From assembly GCF_028583425.1 (NCBI RefSeq), contig NC_072801.1, positions 60,651,766-60,715,765 on the forward strand: 64,000 bases of DNA, given 5' to 3'. This document shows, one piece after another, positions 38,401 through 46,300 of the stretch; within the stretch, counting starts at the first letter, position 1, and each line of letters begins with the position of its first letter. The translations under genes were made by a program, and so were the position numbers. The notes beneath the pieces were generated by a model. The model was not told the origin of the DNA. It did not search any database and saw nothing but the letters and a program-made list of their open reading frames with translations. The DNA comes from Eublepharis macularius (Eukaryota > Chordata > Lepidosauria > Squamata > Eublepharidae).

Positions 38401-39678
38401 TTTAACCCGCCCCCGCCCCCACAAGTGGGCTCAGGACGGGGTACAACAGTCATAAAATACAATTGCATAACAAATTTTACAAAAAAATTCAGCAATTAAA
38501 ATCATATATATACAAAAACCTCCGATGGGCCAACCTTGGTGCTCTGCATATATCCTCCCTCCCTCCATCTAGCAGAAGCAGAATAAATTATGTAAAGCAA
38601 CAAAACGTCTGGAAAACATTGCAGAATGTAAACAGGCTGTAAATGTTGCTTTTCATGGTAAAAAACTGCACTTCCTTAGTGAAGAATGTTTAATTCTTAT
38701 ATATTGAAAACTGCAAGGTTCTCACAGGCCCAACAATAGTGGGATTTACAGATCAAATGAGGTTTAAGGAGGAATTTGGAAGAAGAAAAGAGGCGGTGGA
38801 TTAACAGGCAGTGGCTACTTTCCCAAAAAGAGACGCGTCAGTATGTTTCTGCAGATTTCTGGAGATTTGGGGTAGTGTCTGGGGAAGTTAGAGTTTGGGG
38901 AGGTGATGACAGAGAGTCTGCCCTCTGAAGCTGCCATTTGTTCCAGAGAAACTGACCTCAAGTAGACTAGTAAACAGTCCAGTAGCACCTTTAAGACTAA
39001 CCAACTTTATTGTAGCATAAGCTTTCGAGAGCCACAACTCTCTTTGTCAGATGCATCTGACGAAGAGGGTTGTGGCTCTTGAAAACTTATGCTACAATAA
39101 AGTTGGTTAGTCTTAACGGTGCTACTGGACTCTTTACTATTTTGCTACTACAGACTAACATGGCTAACTCTTCTGGATCTATGCTCAAGTAGACTGGAGA
39201 TCAGTTATAATTTCAGGAGAAATTCAGGCCCCATTTTGTGATTGGGAACCTGCTAAACTCCCTTCCCTCCTCAAACTCCACCTGTTCTAGGATTTACCCC
39301 CAAATCTCCAGGAACTAACCTAGAGTTAGCAACCTTGCCTTTCCCACCCTTGCCTTTCCCACCCATTGCCTTTCCCACCCATAAAAATTTCAGAGGGTTC
39401 CAAGCAAACATGCTTGATTCGCATGGAGAAGCGTCCATTCCAGAAGCAGCATAAAACCAGGGATTAAGTGCAATGTTCACTGTGATGGGCACCACTTATG
39501 TTGTGATGCCCTAGGCAACTAGTTGCTTAGCCTGCCTACACAGTAAAGCTGTCCTTGGAAATATTGCTGTTTAAATCCGAGATCAATAGGGGCTGGATAA
39601 GATGATAATCCTAGCAATCATTCTTACCTTCCTGAGTCGCTCATGTTGCCAGTGGCCCACTCTGAGATTCAGCACAGC
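12356..39678 (-). CDS. EPS8L1: EPS8L1, EPS8-like adaptor protein, complete coding sequence in 20 coding exons (684 aa)
   Basis: Adaptor of the EPS8 family, which couples receptor tyrosine kinase signalling through ABI1 and SOS1 to Rac activation and actin remodelling in the cytoplasm and cell cortex. Coding exons, in transcript order: 39628-39644, 37857-37897, 35210-35268, 33914-34075, 33617-33766, 33112-33194, 31024-31163, 29754-29806, 28482-28608, 27776-27864, 27600-27674, 26909-27057, 25525-25666, 25018-25046, 17460-17553, 16804-16974, 15152-15251, 13591-13762, 12703-12835, 12356-12424. All introns are GT-AG and every phase agrees; the sum is 2055 nt, i.e. 684 codons plus TGA. Domains: PTB about residues 35-165, proline-rich linker about 171-235, conserved helical block 235-385, SH3 about 446-502, C-terminal SAM-like effector region about 600-680. 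The C-terminal peptide [11 protein letters not shown] and the SGGPEFAS motif match human EPS8L1 (723 aa from memory), which separates it from EPS8, EPS8L2 and EPS8L3. The 5'UTR enters this exon by an acceptor at 39679-39680, so at least one non-coding exon lies upstream. No break or missing core residue was seen. Confidence 0.96.
13292..13442 (-). mobile_element. tRNA-derived SINE fragment
   Basis: Plus strand reads CCAAGGTCACTCAGCAAG, then GATCCAAACCTGGGTCTCCC and CTAACCACTACACAACACTG, the reversed head of a Sauria-like tRNA SINE. Confidence 0.6.
13915..14290. repeat. unclassified dispersed repeat with a hairpin core
   Basis: At its centre GGTATTTGGGCAACACTCTA faces an inverted copy ending CTAAATACC (about 14091-14142). 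Flanking blocks (GGACACCAGGGACTTTCTGG, GACAGGAAGTGATGTCTGC) and the end GACCTGGCAACCTTA suggest a composite MITE. Lies in an EPS8L1 intron. Confidence 0.45.
14713..14939 (-). mobile_element. AGGGTTGCCA-type repeat, minus orientation
   Basis: Complete copy from AGGGTTGCCAACTCCAG to CCTGGAGGTTGGCAACCCT in an EPS8L1 intron. Inner landmark ATGTGATTCCATAGAGTCC. Confidence 0.75.
15870..16260 (+). mobile_element. tRNA-derived SINE interrupted by a MITE-like repeat
   Basis: SINE head (AACAAGCAGAGCATTGGACC, a CAGA run, then CCCAGGTTCAAAT) is cut in its B-box-like region and resumes at CCCTGTTTGGCTAGGAAGC followed by CTGGGTGACCTTGGGGCAG. The interruption is the element at 15944-16152. Confidence 0.7.
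15944..16152 (+). mobile_element. AGGGTTGCCA-type repeat with perfect 8-base duplication
   Basis: Flanked by GTTCAAAT on both sides (15936-15943 and 16153-16160). It lies inside a SINE, splitting the GGTTCAAATCCC box. This is the best copy for defining the ends and the 8-base duplication of this family. Confidence 0.85.
16262..16478 (-). mobile_element. tRNA-derived SINE, minus orientation
   Basis: Plus strand: TTTTTATACTGCTTTTTTCC, TATTATCCTCACAACAACTC, then GATTTGAATCTAGACCTCCC and CTAACCTCTGCACTACACTG. Abuts the SINE at 15870-16260 in opposite orientation. Confidence 0.65.
16804..17553 (-). CDS. EPS8L1: EPS8L1 SH3-domain exons 15 and 16
   Basis: Exons 17460-17553 and 16804-16974 encode the SH3 domain (about residues 446-502). 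Visible hallmarks are [15 protein letters not shown] (the ALYDY-type strand and RT loop), [11 protein letters not shown] (the WW ligand face) and [10 protein letters not shown] (the SPxxY/NI end). EPS8-family SH3 domains are known to prefer PxxDY peptides, as in ABI1, over classical PxxP. The intron falls between LE and VLDD, as in the family. After the SH3 the exon runs into a polar linker. Confidence 0.96.
18960..19228. mobile_element. palindromic hAT-type MITE, copy 2
   Basis: CAGGGCTTTTTTTC...AAAAAAAGCCCTG with the perfect 8-base duplication ACCTTCAG on both sides (18952-18959 and 19229-19236). The hairpin arms (ACAGAGGGGAGTTTAGATTG and complement) surround a short GC-rich loop. Confidence 0.93.
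20284..20543. mobile_element. palindromic hAT-type MITE, copy 3
   Basis: Same ends and core as copy 2. Duplication GATGGAAC on both sides (20276-20283 and 20544-20551), perfect. About 1 kb from copy 2 in the same EPS8L1 intron. Confidence 0.93.
20677..20769 (+). other. unrecognised exon-like ORF with a membrane segment, inside EPS8L1 intron 14
   Basis: On the strand opposite EPS8L1, an ATG in good context (GCCATGG) opens [19 protein letters not shown] and continues to a possible donor at 20770. The first 20 or so residues are a clean hydrophobic stretch like a signal anchor. I do not recognise it. It could be exon 1 of a small nested gene, together with the exon-like pieces at 22845 and 23281, or a chance ORF. 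Confidence 0.2.
21103..21296. mobile_element. palindromic PIF/Harbinger-like MITE (GGGCCAAGCTACAAGTGACG), copy 1
   Basis: Nearly the whole 190-base unit is one hairpin: GGGCCAAGCTACAAGTGACG on the left and its complement CGTCACTTGTAGCTTGGCCC on the right, with a small loop near ATCACTACC. GGGCC ends fit the PIF/Harbinger style, but the 3-base duplication is not clean in this copy (TCA versus TCT). Confidence 0.75.
22845..22946 (+). other. unrecognised exon-like segment on the plus strand in EPS8L1 intron 14
   Basis: Begins after a TTTCATTTCAG acceptor and reads [19 protein letters not shown], staying open to a TGA. No strong donor is visible before the stop, so as an exon it would be terminal or use a weak GTGCTT donor. 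It is not part of a repeat I recognise. Function unknown. Confidence 0.2.
23281..23358 (+). other. unrecognised 78-base exon-like segment on the plus strand in EPS8L1 intron 14
   Basis: A TTTTATTTCAG acceptor is followed by 26 open codons starting [17 protein letters not shown] and ending AAAVHKYK, then a GTACAA donor, phase 0/0. The peptide is rich in acidic residues and reads like a real protein. I cannot place it in a family. It is the best candidate for an unannotated exon in this window, either of a nested gene or of an alternative transcript. Confidence 0.3.
24366..24540 (+). mobile_element. tRNA-derived SINE fragment
   Basis: AGCATAGCTCAGTAGGAAAG is a tRNA A-box-like head, followed by TATTTCCAGTAAAAAGAGCA and CTTGGAGAACCAATGCCAAT, the degenerate body of the family also at 11.98 kb. 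Confidence 0.5.
25018..25046 (-). CDS. EPS8L1: EPS8L1 29-base microexon before the SH3 domain
   Basis: A 29-base exon reading [10 protein letters not shown] (last codon split), flanked by TTTCAG and GTAAGTA. It matches the human stretch QSAPQVAVNG just ahead of the SH3 domain. Phase 0 in and phase 2 out agree with the exons at 25525-25666 and 17460-17553. The human linker between this point and the SH3 (a Glu-rich stretch of about 20 residues) has no counterpart here; the reading passes directly to [14 protein letters not shown]. Confidence 0.93.
25797..26520 (-). mobile_element. CR1 LINE 3' end (reverse transcriptase C-terminal region)
   Basis: Minus-strand frames read [56 protein letters not shown] and, in a shifted frame, [19 protein letters not shown], the conserved end of CR1 ORF2. 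5' truncated, at least one frameshift; lies in an EPS8L1 intron next to the exon at 25525-25666. Confidence 0.9.
28036..28251 (-). mobile_element. AGGGTTGCCA-type repeat, minus orientation
   Basis: From AGGGTTGCCGACTCTGGG to CATCTGGAGGTTAGCAAAAC, with GGCATAATGCCATAAGGTCC inside. One end is decayed. EPS8L1 intron. Confidence 0.7.
28682..28815 (+). mobile_element. partial hairpin SINE-like element
   Basis: GACAGCGGCACCTTAGGTTT and AAATCTTTTTGGTCTCTAAGGTGCC are the two arms of the family seen at 5358-5845, with much of the loop present (TGGGAAGCTTATGCCCTGA). Confidence 0.5.
28860..29340 (-). mobile_element. tRNA-derived SINE interrupted by an inverted-repeat element
   Basis: SINE body at 28860-29020 (TTTATCCTCACAACACCAAC, GAGGCAGATTAGGCTGAGTG) continues after the insertion with GAGTCAAACCTCCCAGATCC at about 29229. 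The inserted element is 29021-29222. Confidence 0.55.
29021..29222. mobile_element. inverted-repeat DNA element (GGGCCGTTTTCATACG)
   Basis: Left GGGCCGTTTTCATACGTCTT pairs with right CGTATGAAACCAGCC; arms include AAAATTGCTCAAAACTCCCA against TGGAGTTTTG-type complement and GTGTCTTCCTGG against CCAGGAAGACAC. Likely a PIF/Harbinger-like MITE by its ends. The insertion splits a SINE. Confidence 0.6.
31461..31629. mobile_element. head-to-head (foldback) copy of the AGGGTTGCCA-type repeat
   Basis: Both ends are the same end of the family: AGGGCTGCAAACTTCCAGG on the left and, inverted, CCACCTGGAGGCTGGCAACCCT on the right, each followed inward by CTGGAGATCT. The other terminus is absent. EPS8L1 intron. 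Confidence 0.65.
32190..32700 (-). mobile_element. CR1 LINE 3' end with TCATAGAA tail repeats
   Basis: The minus-strand frame is open over the whole 3' part: [40 protein letters not shown] and [18 protein letters not shown]. The element ends at tandem TCATAGAA units (32190-32212), the hallmark CR1 3' tail. 5' truncated; better preserved than the copy at 25.8 kb and of a different subfamily. Confidence 0.92.
33617..34075 (-). CDS. EPS8L1: EPS8L1 PTB-domain exons 4 and 5
   Basis: Two exons (33914-34075, 54 codons; 33617-33766, 50 codons) encode residues 40-143. They open with HLVTFSIG and carry [18 protein letters not shown], then [17 protein letters not shown] and LLLLVCQEP. This is the phosphotyrosine-binding fold typical of the EPS8 N-terminus. 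The 147-base intron between them happens to be open in the same frame, so a naive reading gives one long ORF. Splicing with GTAAAG and CCCAG restores the conserved join DVNSK-EELENY (human DPASK-EELESY). Confidence 0.96.
34320..34512. mobile_element. palindromic PIF/Harbinger-like MITE, copy 2
   Basis: GGGCCAAGCTACAAGTGACG...GTCACTTGTAGTTTGGCCC hairpin, with GTA on both sides (34317-34319 and 34513-34515), a 3-base duplication. It borders the start of a SINE (GTAGTGTAGCGGTTAGAGTG), so it may have inserted at the SINE head. Confidence 0.8.
34513..34725 (+). mobile_element. Sauria-like tRNA-derived SINE
   Basis: Head TAGTGTAGCGGTTAGAGTGT, GACTAGGGTCTGGGA, then TTGTTGTGAGGATAAAATGG and tail GGGTATAAATAAACAAAG. 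Close to full length. Confidence 0.75.
35357..35418. repeat. (TA)n microsatellite
   Basis: About 60 bases of uninterrupted TA repeats in EPS8L1 intron 2, starting only about 90 bases from the acceptor of the exon at 35210-35268. Confidence 0.98.
35418..35520. repeat. short tandem repeat of GAGAATAGAAACTCTATTCTT-like units
   Basis: Three to four imperfect copies of a unit of about 33 bases adjoin the TA array. Each unit contains a small palindrome (AGAATAGA facing TCTATTCT). Confidence 0.85.
35817..36081. mobile_element. palindromic hAT-type MITE, copy 4
   Basis: CAGGGCTTTTTTTC...AAAAAAAGCCCTG with CTGGTTCT duplicated exactly on both sides (35809-35816 and 36082-36089). Inserted in the reverse direction relative to copies 2 and 3, judged by the CAACCCACTGAGTTCC side. 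Confidence 0.93.
37589..37781 (+). mobile_element. AGGGTTGCCA-type repeat, diverged
   Basis: GAACTGCTAACATCCTGGAG to CCAGAGTTGACAACCGTAG, with internal TCACAACTGATCTCCAGCAG. Sits just downstream, in genomic order, of nothing coding; lies about 80 bases from the EPS8L1 exon at 37857-37897. Confidence 0.65.
38232..38379. mobile_element. palindromic MITE with CTA duplication (GGCCGTTTCCAGATGG)
   Basis: A nearly perfect hairpin: GGCCGTTTCCAGATGGCTTA pairs with TAAGCCATCTGGAAACGGCC. CTA stands on both sides, a 3-base duplication of the PIF/Harbinger kind. The loop is TGAAATATCG. Confidence 0.8.
38845..39252 (-). mobile_element. AGGGTTGCCA-type repeat split by a hairpin SINE-like insertion
   Basis: Left part (TTCTGGAGATTTGGGG to GACCTCAAGTAGACT) and right part (GGAGATCAGTTATAATTTCA onward) belong to one minus-oriented copy; 38969-39183 is inserted between. 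Confidence 0.75.
38969..39183 (+). mobile_element. hairpin SINE-like element with 12-base target duplication
   Basis: CTCAAGTAGACT flanks it on both sides (38957-38968 and 39184-39195). Arms CAGTCCAGTAGCACCTTTAA and TTAACGGTGCTACTGGACT fold around GTCAGATGCATCTGAC, itself a palindrome. The tail TACTACAGACTAACATGGCT follows. The duplication length suggests a LINE-type copy mechanism rather than cut and paste. Confidence 0.85.
39333..39382. repeat. short tandem repeat TTGCCTTTCCCACCC
   Basis: Three adjacent copies of a 14-15-base unit inside or next to a decayed repeat, about 250 bases from the EPS8L1 start exon. Confidence 0.85.
39628..39678 (-). CDS. EPS8L1: EPS8L1 first coding exon with start codon
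   Basis: The ATG is at 39642-39644 on the minus strand and opens the peptide MSDSG before a GTAAG donor. The exon begins after a TTTATCAG acceptor, so its first 34 bases are 5'UTR and the promoter sits further up, somewhere in 39.7-48 kb. The start was chosen because the joined N-terminus ([19 protein letters not shown]) has the human-like PKPSAxSIYEQRK motif, the reading frame continues without a break into the PTB domain, and no other ATG in frame lies in this exon. Confidence 0.85.
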
Positions 39679-40084
39679 CTGATAAATTTAAAAGGAGAAA
39701 GTTACCACTCTGTCCACTGGGCTAGGGAAGCTGCTAGTTTTTGCCATACGCTTGGTTCACAACCAACTAAGAGTACAATTGCTAGCTTCCATTCCTCTGA
39801 AAGATGCACAGTTTCAGAATTCAAGGCAAGCCCTTGCAGAGCAGGAAACTCTTGATTTCAAGCACTCATCTCTTCCTCCTGCGACTTACGCCTTTGCCTT
39901 GTTCTGGTCAGATCTACCCTTGGCTAAGATTTCCTAAACAATGATGCTGGCAATTAAGGCTGTGTAAAAGCTGACTTTGCTAGATGAGGGGCAAAACTTT
40001 GCAACATGACATCCACCTGTTTTAAGCTTATTTGTACTGCATTCGAAGACAACGGTGAAGCCCACCATACTTTGAATGATCTCT

Positions 40085-40290
40085 TAATTGAACAGATGAA
40101 GCTGCCTCAGACTATTGGATCATCTGGTAGTGCATCTTTATCATCATGTCTGAATGGCAGCAGTGCGCCAGGGTCTCTAGCAGGAAAAGATTTCCCCCAA
40201 AACCTGAGATCTTTGAAGTGGAGATGCCATGAAGTGAACCAAGAACCCTTCTGCAAGCCTAGCAGGTGCTGTATTGCCAAGTCTACTGAT
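40085..40290 (+). mobile_element. tRNA-derived SINE
   Basis: ATGAAGCTGCCTCAGACTAT and GGCAGCAGTGCGCCAGGGTCTCTAG-like blocks match copies at 60.3 and 63.7 kb. A 132-codon ORF here is accidental. Confidence 0.6.
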
Positions 40291-43184
40291 AATGGCTATA
40301 TGTTGGTTTGCCACATTGGGGAAAATAGCAGCATTGTGAGCCTGGTTCGGGTCAGGGAAAATGGCTTAAATTCCTCCTCCTTTTGTGTTGAGGTCCCAAC
40401 CTGAGCCCTGCCCCAGCGGCGAACCTATTATGGGAAGAAAAAGCATTGCAAGCACCATTCACAGACATCCCCCCCCCAGTGTGTCATACTGGGTTTGGCC
40501 TGCTCAAATTGCTACTACCTTCCCTTGAAAGTACAGTTGCCAACTCCGGTTTTGGAAATTCCTGGAGATTTGGAGGTGGTGCCTAGGGAGCTCAACAGAG
40601 GTTTGATATCACTCTAGGACTTCCATTTCTCCTACACTCTATAGTACACCATAGAGTCTAGCTTTCAAAACTGCCCTTTCCTTCAGGGGAATTGATCTAC
40701 AAAGTCTGGAGATCAGTTGTAATTCTAGGAGATCTCCAGGCCCCATCTGGAGGTAACTCTGCTAGAAAGTACTAACCATGATGGAGAAGAGACACCCACA
40801 GCCTTAGAATACTGGGCCTTCCTAGTCCCCCATTCTCATCACCTTGTTCCTTCTCTAACCCACCAGTTGCATCAAAGAGCCTCCTGGCTCTCTCTCAGCC
40901 CTCCTCCTGCAATAGACCCTGATGTCTGGCCAAAACCAGGCAACCAAGTGCCAATGTAGCCTTCAGTTCTGTAATAAAGCCTGTCTCATTCCCCCCCACC
41001 CCCGCACCCCAACCAAGGAAAGATAGCTCTTGCCCTACTTAAACACCACTGTAGTGGGTTAAAGCGCAATACAAGGATTAGCTTGGCCCTCCACCCTTCA
41101 GTGCATTCTTACAAGTAAGTTTGATATTCCACTCTGTGCTAAATGCTTGTTATTCTGGAAAACTTAGAGCACTAGGGGTACGTATATGATCCCCCCCCCC
41201 CAAAACCTCGTCAGTTGCCACTGCTCTTCAGCTTTTTGCAGCATTCTTTGGCACACCTGTTGCATTTTGCTCGACAAGGTGGCTTTGTTTATTAAAGGTG
41301 GAATTCTACCTTCTTGCCTGGCTGAGTGTCATAAATCCTGGGGCTAAGTAGACACTCCTCCCTTGGCCCATAAGGGATTTGGGGCTGAGCGCCAGCTAAA
41401 GCAGCGATCTTGGAGTAAGCATTTGTCCCTCCTTGTTCTAAAATTTGCTTATAACCCAGCCAGCGATTTGCCAGCTCGGCAATTTGAGCTAAGGTCCGGC
41501 AGCAGTGCGGGAGTGTTTGCAAAAGGAAGCCGAGTTAATATTAACTCAGAAGGATAACATGAGATGGGTGGGATGCTTTGATCAGGTGTCTAGCTTAATA
41601 GTCAAAAAGTGAAAATTTACTGCTTCAATACCATCTCTTCTTAAGGTCTGGTGAGCTGCCAAGTAGGAACCCCCCCTCTCTTTTTTTTTAACAACTAGGG
41701 CTCCTGTACTTTTAAAATTAAAATAATTCCACAGAGCTGTATCAAGGTAGAAATTCAGCTGGTGCAGATTCTCCCACCTGCTGTTCTGTGATGTGATTCT
41801 CACCATCTCCAACCATTTTTTTGTTTTCCCTGCCCTTCTTAGGAGAGGCAAGTGGCCACCAGGGATAAACACCTTCTCAGTGGTAGCCCCACAGTCCTCC
41901 TGCTTTCCTGTGGTGGTGGAAAGTGCCATCAAGTCATAGCTGACTTACCAGGCCAGTATTTATTTCAGCTGTTGTTTTAATTTCCCCTCCACTTCATTGT
42001 TTTGTTTTTGAACATATTATGATTTCAATTGGCTGCTGTTTGCTGCTACTGTTGAACGTTGCTGGGGTTTGAAAAATTGCTTTTAGTTTTTAACTGCTCT
42101 AGTGGATTTCTGTGATGGATTGGACTTTATAGAAGCTGTTTTAATTTGGCGTTACCATTGGGAATTGCCTTGGACAGTTCCAGTATAAATTTTAAATAAT
42201 CCTTAAAGACACAACAGTTGTGACTGAAAAAGTGGTGGCTACCCTATTCCCAAAGAGTCTAGGACATCACTATGAGATATTGCTGCTCTCAAAGGTCTGA
42301 ATGCGATTGCCTGGAAGGAACTTGATTTTCATCTAGGGCTGAGCCCCGGAATCTGTTCTGAAAGTGAAGAGCTGTTTGTGGGATGTGCAAAAGGAAGTAA
42401 AAAGCAAGCAAATAATGTGGAAGCACCTTAGAACATGTGCCGAGTATTTTTTTCCTCACCACAGAGTAACTTCAACCAAATGCCCAGATATAGGAGCAGG
42501 AGCATTCCTTGTAGCACCTTTCTGAGAAAATTAAGAAATGCCCACATATGCTATTACCCCAAATCACCTTGAACCCAAAAATCCTGGCTCTTAGATTCTC
42601 AAGTTCTTACAGGTCTTTAGTATCTATACCCTGCCTTTCTATTCAATAGGGTACAATAATGGTTAACAGTTTTGAAATCCAGATCAAAATACATTTTAAA
42701 ACAAACCAACCAGTCATCCATAACCCTAAAGAAAATATGTTAAATACCTCTAATCTGCTTTAATGCCAAGCAAAAACAATGCCTTGCGCCTTGCCCAGGA
42801 AAACTCCAGAGTTTCTGGCCAGTTATCAATGCTTTTATTTTTTAAGGGGAGAGGGTAGGTGCCGAAGTTCTCTCCTGCATACAATCATGCCCCTGGAGTG
42901 CCCTTGCCCCAGTCCTGGTTGTAGTCATTCCCCACTGGGCATTCACTGGGAGGTTCTCTCATTACTAAAGGCACTCAAAGGCAGCCCTGGAGCACAGCTG
43001 TGGTTCTCATAGGACCTTTTCTCGAAAAACCAGGAATCCCCCAGCTCTGAAGCAAGCATTTCAAAATAGTGGGCCACAGAAACCATCACCAGAGGGGTCC
43101 GAATGAATGGCAGATCAAGCACAGGTGGAAACAGAATGCCAGGGTTTCTCACAACACCCACTTGAATGGTCTGTGTACCCCCCT

Positions 43185-43375
43185 TATATATATGTGCTGC
43201 CAAGTTACAACTAATAGTGATCCTACCAAGGGGCTTTCAAGGCAAGTGAGTGGCGGGAGGTGGGGGTTTGCCATTGCCTTCCTCTGCAGAGTCTTCCTTG
43301 GTGACCCCCCATCCAAATACTGACCCTGCTTAGCTTCTGAGATCTGAGATCAAGCTGTACCATATCATTCAACAC
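43185..43375 (-). mobile_element. 5S rRNA-derived SINE, minus orientation
   Basis: Reversed, it reads GAGATCTCAGAAGCTAAGCAGG with TATTTGGATGGGGGGTCACC, the internal promoter part of 5S rRNA, followed by GGCAATGGCAAACC and CTTGCCTTGAAAGCCCC and AGTTGTAACTTGGCAGCAC. Confidence 0.8.
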
Positions 43376-46300
43376 CCCCATACCCGCCTTGAGGACACCC
43401 AATTCCCAGCATGCCCCCACTCTTCTAGTTCCCCCGCCCCTTTGTGCTCCCACAGCAGAGAATTCGGGATCTTTTGATATAACTCACTGGACTCTCGAGT
43501 CAAATTCTAAAATCTGGAATCCCAATCTTTCCTCCCCTTAAGGAGCAACAGCTCCCGAGTATCCTAGAGTCCTGTTTTCTGTCCCCCCCCCCCAATTAAA
43601 ATCCTCCATGCCAAAGGACTTGAGAACCTTGGACTTCCAAGTTTCTCTCCCTCTGCTTAATGGGGTTTCATCTCAAGAACCCCTGTTCTCAAGTTCTTTG
43701 GTGAGATCTCACCTCCCACTGAAGCCCCGTCATACATTTAACCTTACCTTAGATATTAGCAGATAATAAGCCTACGCACTCAGTGGCTTCGGAACCCCTA
43801 TCATCTCACCATCGGGCACGAAACTGGTGGCATCCTGACCTGACAGGCAGAAGTTAGAAACTGTCTGTATGATTTGATTTCCTCAGCAAACAAGCCTGCC
43901 ACATGAGCCACACCTCTTGCATACCTGGGCAGGTAGCAAACCCTCAGCTGAGCTGCCGTTGAAAAAAATACTGTAGCTGAAACTCAAGCAGAGGGAGGCA
44001 CGTATCTGGGGCTGGACTGCTTTTGCAGACACTTGAGCTCAGTTAGTTGGCACTAAAAGGAAACGAGGGACGTCAAACAAAACATGCACATTTTGTACAT
44101 TGGAATTAGGAGTGTTATGGAGACAGTTGCGTGCAGCTCTTGCACACATCTTTAGCTGAACAGCCACATGGTCTGTGCACTGGGAATTTGAGATGAGTTT
44201 CACAGTGCAGATGAAATGCCCCCCTTTATGATGGTTGTGCATCTGGGAGATTTTCACAGAAGTTGTATGCTGAAGACTACAAAGGAAATCTTCCAGTATT
44301 AGCAACTGTGTCACTTCAAAAAAAACCCTTTCAAAATTCAGAACTCTTGCCTTTTATCTAAAAACTGTATTGATCTGCTTCCCTAGAACAGGTTCTAGCA
44401 GGAGATGGGTGGTGGGTTAGTAATACTGTGGCACAGATAAGGCAGAATGTTGTGAATTGTAAGCAGGGAAGGGAAAAATGCCTTGCGGTTATTCATTCTT
44501 GGGGATCCAGGACTTATAAGTTTCTTTTGGAAGTGTCTCCAGAGAAAAGCTTCAGTTAGGAGCCAGGTGTATTAGGCTATCCTGGAAGCCCTCACACCTG
44601 GGACTTCCTTAACTTTTGCCAGTGTGGAATTTTGTTCTGCTCTCTTACATATTCCATTGCAAAGACTCAAGCAGAACTTTCCCCTGGTTCCCTCTCCAGC
44701 CCATTTTTCCTAAACATGGATAATACTTCACATATATACATTTTTATGACTTCTTGAACTTCCACTGGATCATGTGGCAAGTCTTGCTTGCCTAAAGCAC
44801 CTGGCGGGATTTATTCTTCAGGAAACCTTACTTTGAATGCCCTGGCTACCATTGTGTGTGTGACCAAAAGCAGGATGCTGTGCCCCTATGATCTCTGGGG
44901 CATAGGGCCGTACTGATTTCTAATTTGCAGGGAGGTGAAGAAGAGGCACATTTCTCAGGCTGAATCCACCACAATTGTGCTATAGCAATTGTTTGCAATT
45001 AGACTTTCCTTTGTGCAGTTGCAAACGATTGTTGCATCACAACAGGCAATGATGTCTGGCTGCAGCCTGATACAGTAGCCCTTATTTCCCAAGCCCACCA
45101 AAGAAAGCAACGAAGTTTAGACACGTACGATCAGTTACCGACCCAGGAAGGCTATTTACTAGAAGCCTCTGCCCGTGTAGTAAAGAAATAGACATCTGTA
45201 TGCATCTTTTGAAAGACTGCACTTTGATCTTTCTTGCCTTATAAAAAGGTACCTGGGCTCAGCAGGAAGTGTAGCAGCTCAGGTGTGCTTGCAACCTCAC
45301 CCTCCCAGTTTCAGGTGTCAATACAACAGGCAGTAAATACAAACGAACAAAACACATTCATACCACATTACTCTCACTTTTCAGCGGTTAACACACCACA
45401 GGAATCCAGCCTCATCTGCCTGGGGCATTTATCTGAGCCAAGGTCTGTTGCCTGTGGAAGAGGCAAGGAGAGATTTTGTGTGTCCCTTTACTAGCTGCTG
45501 TGATGCCGCTAGAAAATTTGGGAGTTGAAAGTCCAGTGGCAGGGGGCCCAGGTCTGTAGGGCTTATGAAGAGCTGGCCAGAACTCCTGGGTTTTTTTTTT
45601 GAGGGATGCTGGAGGCAGCAGAAGGGTGGGGGAACCAGCACTGCAGGGTTCTCTTTCCTGCCGGGAGGACTCACATCTGCTGCCTCACCCTTACCTATGG
45701 CGACACCTCCCAGCTTTGGTATCCTTACCAACAGGTTAGATTTGGCCTGAGGAACACGAACGAGGGAGTGGCAAAGGCCAGCAGCTCTCATTTTAGTCCA
45801 AAAAGAGCCTGAGTCACCCCTAGGGGGACATTCTAATCTGATGATTTCCCTTTTGTTTGTTTGGGGGGGGGAGCGATAGCACAATCATTATGTAAACTTA
45901 TGGCAAAAGTCCTGACGTTAACAGGCCCAGATAGTGAAAGTGTTGCTTGGGGTTAATTAGCAAATAAGCTGATCAAAGCCCTTGAGGTGGAAACTGGGCA
46001 TCTTGTGAAGGGGAGAGAGAGGAAGCTGGGTTAGAGAAACGGCCTCCAACTGATAGCCAGGTAGAAAAAGGCTCCACCACTGGGAACAAGCGTGGCTACA
46101 AAAGACAGATTAAGAGAGGAGGAGGTGTAAACCAAGAGCTTGCATGAACGAAACCAGAGGCCAGCATTAGGAACTGGGAGACCCAGGCACCGTAAAAAAA
46201 AGGAGAATGTCAAGTTCCCAAGACATCACACTCACAGTTCACTGGGAGCACAAAAATGCCGATTTCTAGGGGATCCAAGTAGTTAAATTTATACCTTCTG

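Noticed and set aside
40006-40404. A 132-codon plus-strand ORF beginning MTSTCFKLICTAF
   Set aside because: About half of it is a tRNA-derived SINE also seen near 60.3 and 63.7 kb; no protein family is evident.
45429-45884. A 151-codon minus-strand ORF in the spacer
   Set aside because: No recognisable domain or motif, ends arbitrary, no splice or promoter context; likely chance.
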